Assembly (NCBI GenBank): GCA_023055355.1
Contig: JALJCS010000022.1
Coordinates: 14,198,501 to 14,262,500, forward strand
Length of the DNA stretch: 64,000 bases
Origin: Agelaius tricolor
Taxonomy: Eukaryota > Chordata > Aves > Passeriformes > Icteridae
Reading direction: 5' to 3'
Shown here: one piece after another, positions 58,906-64,000 of the stretch
How positions within the stretch are numbered: the first letter of the stretch is position 1
How the letters are laid out: the number at the start of each line of letters is the position of its first letter
Program-made: the position numbers and the translations under genes
The notes under the pieces: model-generated
The model's database searches: none
Told to the model about the DNA's origin: nothing
The model's input: only the letters and a program-made list of their open reading frames with translations

Positions 58906-61269
58906 GGAGCCCTTGGCCCTCCATCCTTGCTGGATGCACTGGGTGGCTCACAGACCCCTGACGGGCGGGTTTGGGGCTTTGAGCTCTGGCTGGAGGCTGT
59001 GGGACTCCAGGTCACTCCTGATGATTCCAGAGCTCCTTCCCAGCATGAGATGCTTTGTCTCAGGGGAGCATTTTGCCGTGTGTTTGTGGGAGCCTTGTTG
59101 GCAGAGGATGTTATCCCATAGGAGAATGCCATCAGTTCCAAACCCCTCTGCTGGGCTCACCCTCAGCATCACCAAAACAAGGTTGGTGTTTTCATGTGGC
59201 AGCTCTGAATAAAGCTGAAAATAAGCTTTTATGGACTATTGGGCCATTGGTCAAAGATGCATTTATTACAGAAATTTGCATAGCAGCAAGGAGGAGGAAG
59301 AAAACCCTAATCCTGAAAACCTACTCTCTAGATCAAATTGAAATAAATTTCCAAGTATCTCCCTTAGCCCTTTATTTTTTAAATAGCATGTAAACAACTG
59401 CATTGTCTGCTCTGCTATCAAATACATGTATTAGATAGATCACTGTGTGTCCCGGGAGTGTGTTGAACTCCCCCAGGATTCACTTGCTGGTGAATTCACA
59501 GCTGTCTTGGGAGTGTGGTATTTTGGTGTGAGGGCTCTTTTTTTCTAGTAGAATGTAGGGTGTGTTGGAGCTGCCTCACTGACAGCTCGCACTCTCCTGG
59601 TGTGTTCCTCCTGGCACTGATTCTGCAGCCATTCTGAAGAAGGCTAGGACTTTCATCCCTAGCAGAACAGTGCTCCATCACATGGCATTTGGCTCATAAA
59701 TAAGGATATATATCTTCTTGAGGAAAGAGCATTTATTACTCAGAGGAATTGATAGACACTGCTTCACAGCAGGGCATGCAACTCATGACCTTTAGGTCTT
59801 GAGCTTTAGGTCACAGAAGTTACTGTCTACAAACATGAGCACTTAGATAAAATTACATTTTTATTTTTCTACAGAGCACATTGTACCTTATTGATTTAAG
59901 GCAATTTTTTCTACAGGTCTCTGCAGTTACTGCCTGAGCTGCTGGGCTCAGATGCCCAGAGCTGTCGGTGTGTCAGGCTAGGAGCACGTGTGTGTATGGA
60001 ATGAGTGACTGTGGTGCTCTCACCAGTCTCTTTACTTGTTGTGGAGAAGGGTCTGCGAGTCTGGGGATGTTCTGCTTCATGGTGCCAGCACAGCAGGGCT
60101 GTGGAAAGGCCTGCAGCTGACACAGACCACTGGATCAATAAAATATGTGGAATGTTTTCAAGCCTTCATAAAACTCAGCCCACAGGAAGAACCGTTTGGA
60201 TCACTGGCCTTCGGTTCCCAGGAGAGGCGAGTCCGGATGGTGCTGCTCCCCTGGGTGTGTGTTTCTGTACCATGCAGATTTAAAAGAACAGTTGTAGATA
60301 TCCCCCTGTTCAGCCTGGGGGAGTTTTATTAAAGATTTCACTTCAAACAAATATAGAAAGAAACCCCACAAATACACAGGACAGGCCATGGTGGTGGCTG
60401 TGGGTGTGAATTTTGCCAGAGATCTATTTTATCTATCCACATGCGAAAGCAGATTAATTTGATTGCACTCTTTCAGTTTTCCCTGTGTCATTCCAAAATC
60501 AGGATACAAACCAGTGGAAAACTTGAGTGTATTAATGTCTTTGATCTTGCTATTTGCTAACAATTAGAGTTTGTGTGGTGTTGGATTAACTCTTGTTAAT
60601 GCTCTTAACACGTTGGTTATTCAAATATCCAGGAGCTTTTAAGCTTTCAGTAAGATGTCAGTAATAGAAGTTATTAAATTTGAAGTACATGGGCAGTTCA
60701 CTGGGGTCAGGAGACCCAAGATTCTGGACTTCTCTTATTTCTGGCTTGTGCCTGTCGGGGTTTATCCTGAGTGTGGGCTGTGGAGAGCACTCAGCCCACA
60801 GAGGCTGTGTCCTGGCCCTGCTCCGGTTTTATTGTGTGCCCAGGGACAAACCAGGCTGAGCTCGCCAGTGCCCAAGGATAAACAGTGTCTGTGTGCTGCA
60901 TACCTGCAGAAAACATGCTTAAACAGAGCTCAACTTCATGTTTTAAGGTCTGTATGTGTTAGACCTGTGTAAGCCTGGTCACGTTGCTGTCAGATCTACT
61001 GAATTATTTTGTTCACCAGCAATTCTGAAGATCTGGAGCTTCTGTATTGCTCCATCTCAGTATAATCTAATGTAATGCTTAAGAAAATTACCTGCTATGT
61101 AAACTCTACTAAAAATGTCTATCTTCAATGAACTGTTCTGTGGGGATGTTACAAGGGAAAGTTGAGATCCATTTGTGCTGAGAGAAGTATTTTTCTTTTG
61201 TTCTGTGAGGCTGGATTAGCCAAGAAAGGAACAGACTTGGGACAGACATTAATACTTTGCTTGGAATAT
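58906..61269 (+). other. Intron 1 segment, nothing recognised
   Basis: Mixed to AT-rich intron sequence. No repeat family, RNA gene or coding signal was recognised. Confidence 0.55.
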
Positions 61270-61400
61270 TGTAGAATCACAGATGGATTGGGTTGGAAGG
61301 GACCTTAAAGATAATTTCATTCCACCCATCTGCCATGGGCAGGGACACCTTCCACCAGACCAAGGTGCTCCAAGCCCTGTCCGACCTGGCCTTGGACTCC
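61270..61400 (-). mobile_element. CR1 LINE 3' end, minus orientation
   Basis: The sequence reads 'gtagaatcacagatggat', 'tgggttggaagggacctt', 'aaagataatttcattcca', 'tgccatgggcagggacac', 'cttccaccagaccaaggt', and 'ctggccttggactcctgg'. This is the clearest CR1 terminus in the window. It is 5' truncated. Confidence 0.95.
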
Positions 61401-62867
61401 TGGTGCTGGCTCTAAAGCTCCATAGCCACAGGAGTGCAGTTTCCATCTTTCTACTTGGGAGTTATAAATATTGTGTTACAAACTTGGGTATTGTATGTGA
61501 TTGATGAACTTCCTGAGATTTAGTTGTTCTTATGAATGGCAAATTGCTTTTAGTCACTGCCCTGAATCATCATGTATTAGATGCAACCATTATTTGTGCT
61601 GAATTAGGTGACAGTTTCAGGTTTGTCATGTAAATTTCGCTTTTTCCATTGGTGATGAGTAGTTTCCTGTTTTTATTTTCTCCTTTCCTATTTTCTTTGA
61701 GGAATATTTTTGAGTTGATCTTGTTCCTTTGTCTGCAGAGTTTAGGTGGGGCTCCCAAATGTCTGCATTGAGAACCTGAGACACAGCAGCTCTTTGGGGC
61801 AGCAAAGAAATTGCACGCTCCTGTTGAACAAGCAGCGTGTTTGTGGTGTTCCCTCCTCGCTGGCCTGTCCTGCCTGCAGGGAGCTGCTGCTCACCCTCCT
61901 GGCACCCTCAGGTCACCCTCTCCTGGCACCTGCGCCCACCAGGCTCTCCACATCCCAGAGACTCTCTACATCCCAGCCACGAAATTAAACTAAATTGGCA
62001 ATGCTTTTGCTGACACAGATGTTCTTTATTAAAAAGCATTTGTTGTTCTAACTCATTTTTTACTTATGTGGCCAGAGGAGTTTGTTTTACATGGGTTCAG
62101 TAAATGGCCCTGGGCTCATGGGCTCCGTCCCATCCAGGGGCTGCTTTGAGTGCTGTTACTGCATCGGCCTCATCAGCTGAAGAACTAGAGCTTGTTCCAG
62201 CTGCTGCTCATGAGCTGCTTGCTCCCAGCCTTGCTTTTGGGGCCATCTGTGTGATTCTTTGGTTGTTTTAGAGTCTTATAACCTGTAAGACTGGTCAGTG
62301 ATGTTCTCTAGGGTTTGAAAGATCTTGTCCAGATGGGAGCACTGACAGGACATGCTACCATTATTATGTAGATGGTAAAGACGGGTGGCTCTTTCCCCCT
62401 CCCCTATCCTGTGTTGTTTGAGGAGCAACTAATTGCATGGTTGTGGTATAATATATATATGTTACACACACACCTGCATCTATGTATGCCTTTACATCCA
62501 GATCTTTTGAAGAGGTAGGGACTTGCTTCCTCACCCTTGCTTCTGTTACATTATTCCTTACATTTCCCTCAGATGTGGCCGGAGTAGTTAATTAACAGGT
62601 CACCGTTTGCTGTTCCTGTTTTAGGCTGCATTTCCTGTGCTTCTGTGCTCAGAATTCAGCATCCCTGGCTGGGCAGGGCTGTCTCTTGGTCCTTTACAGA
62701 CTGGGACAGGTGGTTTCGGTTGTTTCAAGGGCTGCTGGTTTCTCCTGTACGCAGACACCAGTTCATACACAGCTTTGGCTGTTCGGAAGCACAGAGCCTT
62801 CGAAACAGCCAGCAGGTGCCGAGTCTGTTTCTCTCAGCGTGTGCTGTGTTGTGCCAGGGAGCTCAGG
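61401..62867 (+). other. Intron 1 segment, nothing recognised
   Basis: AT-rich, with a short (TA)n/(CA)n stretch at about 62449-62472. No coding or mobile-element signal was seen. Confidence 0.55.
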
Positions 62868-63372
62868 CCCCGCGGTTCCCGTCCCTCTGTCCCCGCGGTT
62901 ACCGTCCCTCTGTCCCCGCGGTTCCCCGTCGCTCTGTCCCCGCGGTTCCCGTCCCTCTGTCCCCGCGGTTCCCCGTCCCCTCTGTCCCCGCGGTTCCCGT
63001 CCCTCTGTCCCCGCGGTTCCCCGTCCCCTCTGTCCCCGCGGTTCCCCGTCCCCTCTGTCCCCGCGGTTCCCGTCCCTCTGTCCCCGCGGTTCCCCGTCCC
63101 CTCTGTCCCCGCGGTTCCCCGTCCCCTCTGTCCCCGCGGTTCCCCGTCCCTCTGTCCCCGCGGTTCCCCGTCCCCTCTGTCCCCGCGGTTCTCTGTCCCC
63201 GCGGTTCCCCGTCCCCTCTGTCCCCGCGGTTCCCGTCGCTCTGTCCCAGCGGTTCCCCGTCGCTCTGTCCCCGCGGTTCCCGTCCCTCTGTCCCCGCGGT
63301 TCCCCGTCCCTCTGTCCCCGCGGTTCCCCGTCCCTCTGTCCCCGCGGTTCCCCGTCCCTCTGTCCCCGCTGC
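62868..63372. repeat. GC-rich minisatellite, 23-25-bp unit, about 21 copies
   Basis: The unit CCCCGCGGTTCCCGTCCCTC plus 'tgt' is 23 bases; variants gain one or two C (24 or 25 bases). I count 20 CCGCGG palindromes and one CCAGCGG variant. The + strand is C-rich with GGTT as the only recurring purine step beyond CGCGG. Because the unit length varies, the reading frame rotates between copies, yet no stop arises. This explains the Pro/Arg/Ser-rich frames of 244-277 codons on + and the Arg/Gly/Thr-rich frames on -. These are not genes. CpG density is very high. Confidence 0.96.
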
Positions 63373-63656
63373 CGGCTGAGCCGCTCGGGCCGTGTTCGCT
63401 GCCGAACTGCGCCGGAGCCGGCCCCGCTTCGGCTGCTCTTTGTATTCCCAGCGAGCATTGTCTCGGCTGAGAGGCGCTCACGGGAAGGGAGATCAGCCGG
63501 CAAGGTCAGCAGCGAGGGTTTGGTGTTTGCAGCAGCTGCGGCCGTGCAGCGCGGGGCAGGGCAGGGGCAGGGAGCTCCTTCCCGGAGCCGCTCCGGACCG
63601 CGCCTCGCACGCCAGCAGCGGGCCCGGGCCCGCCCGGCTCTGCCCGAGCCTGTCCT
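63373..63656. promoter_or_regulatory. Non-repetitive CpG-rich DNA between two tandem repeats
   Basis: About 280 bases rich in CpG but not tandemly repeated, such as 'gccgctcgggccgtgttcgc' and 'gcgccggagccggccccgct'. It may be a true intragenic CpG island on which the flanking arrays grew, or simply GC-rich spacer. No exon with usable splice sites was recognised. Confidence 0.4.
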
Positions 63657-63950
63657 GGTGCTGCCCTGGCGCTGTCACCCTCCCCGGCAGGGGCTGTCCC
63701 TGCGGACACGGGCACTGTCCGGCCCCCGGGCAGTGTCCGTGCTCCTCCTGCTGTTCCTGGTGCTGCCCTGGCGCTGTCACCCTCCCCGGCAGGGGCTGTC
63801 CCTGCGGACACGGGCACTGTCCGGCCCCCGGGCAGTGTCCGTGCTCCTCCTGCTGTTCCTGGCAATGTCCCCCTGCCCTGGGCACTGTCACCTTCCCCGG
63901 CAGGGGCTGTCCCTGCGGACACAGGCACTGTCCGTGCTCCTCCTGCCCGC
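63657..63950. repeat. Tandem duplication, 102-bp unit, two full copies and a shortened third
   Basis: Copy 1 (63657-63758) and copy 2 (63759-63860) appear nearly identical from 'ggtgctgccctggcgctgtc' to 'ctcctcctgctgttcct'. Copy 3 (63861 to about 63950) keeps 'cttccccggcaggggctgtc' and 'ctgcggacacaggcactgtc' but lacks the 'cggcccccgggcagtgtc' segment. Since 102 is a multiple of three, frames pass through all copies. The remainder of the window is GC-rich and its extent beyond the end is unknown. Confidence 0.95.
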
Positions 63951-64000
63951 CCTCGCGGCCGTGCCGGGCAGCTCCTGTCCCCGTCCCCTGTCCCAGGAGT

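Larger units (their letters stand above)
24566..64000 (+). other. INPP5A: INPP5A intron 1 (5' part, runs past the window end)
   Basis: The intron begins with the donor GTAAGT at 24566. No sequence coding for the next conserved INPP5A residues was found in the remaining 39 kb. The first intron is known to be very long in vertebrate INPP5A genes, so the acceptor is inferred to lie beyond 64000. The intron holds five CR1 fragments, several minisatellites, an internal CpG island and a terminal CpG-rich repeat block, listed separately. The + strand looks enriched in G and T over long stretches, as expected for the coding strand of a transcribed region. Confidence 0.85.

Noticed and set aside
62637..63503. 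Open frames of 215-277 codons on both strands
   Set aside because: They run through the 23-25-bp GC minisatellite and give Pro/Arg/Ser-rich or Arg/Gly/Thr-rich repeats, with no domain and no splice context.

Overview
The window looks like one avian chromosome segment. The main evidence is nine fragments of CR1 LINE 3' ends in both orientations, recognisable by the 'gttggaagggacctt' / 'aaggtcccttccaac' core and a final 'gattctgtga'-type end. No Alu, B1 or plant-type repeats were seen. There are also many young GC-rich minisatellites and one strong vertebrate CpG-island promoter. Species cannot be fixed from the sequence.

Only one protein-coding exon can be supported. It is exon 1 of INPP5A (type I inositol-polyphosphate 5-phosphatase, about 40 kDa) on the + strand: ATG at 24491, 25 codons, then a perfect GTAAGT donor at 24566. 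It lies in a CpG island of roughly 23.3-24.9 kb, with a TATA-like box and a CRE-like site upstream and two short upstream ORFs in the 5' leader. The codons expected to follow in exon 2 were not found downstream, so everything from 24566 to the window end reads as the 5' part of a very long intron 1.

Layout: 1-23.2 kb is intergenic upstream DNA with no recognised gene. It holds an 18-bp perfect hairpin (1438-1479), a 19-bp minisatellite of about 34 units (3991-4645) with a cluster of smaller GC repeats behind it, a 52-A run beside a possible retroviral primer-binding-site remnant (9361-9482), CR1 fragments, and paired minisatellites near 17.2 kb. 23.3-24.9 kb is the INPP5A promoter island and first exon. 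24.9-64 kb is intron, with CR1 fragments, minisatellites at 26.4, 31.5, 38.7 and 58.7 kb, a compact intragenic CpG island (36.70-37.11 kb) that could be an alternative promoter, and a CpG-rich repeat complex at the end (62.87-63.95 kb).

Most long open frames here are products of GC-rich or tandem-repeat sequence, not genes. No previously undescribed multi-gene system was found. The points most worth a second look are regulatory (leader uORFs, intragenic CpG island, promoter palindrome) and structural (minisatellites, hairpin, poly-A/ERV-like site).
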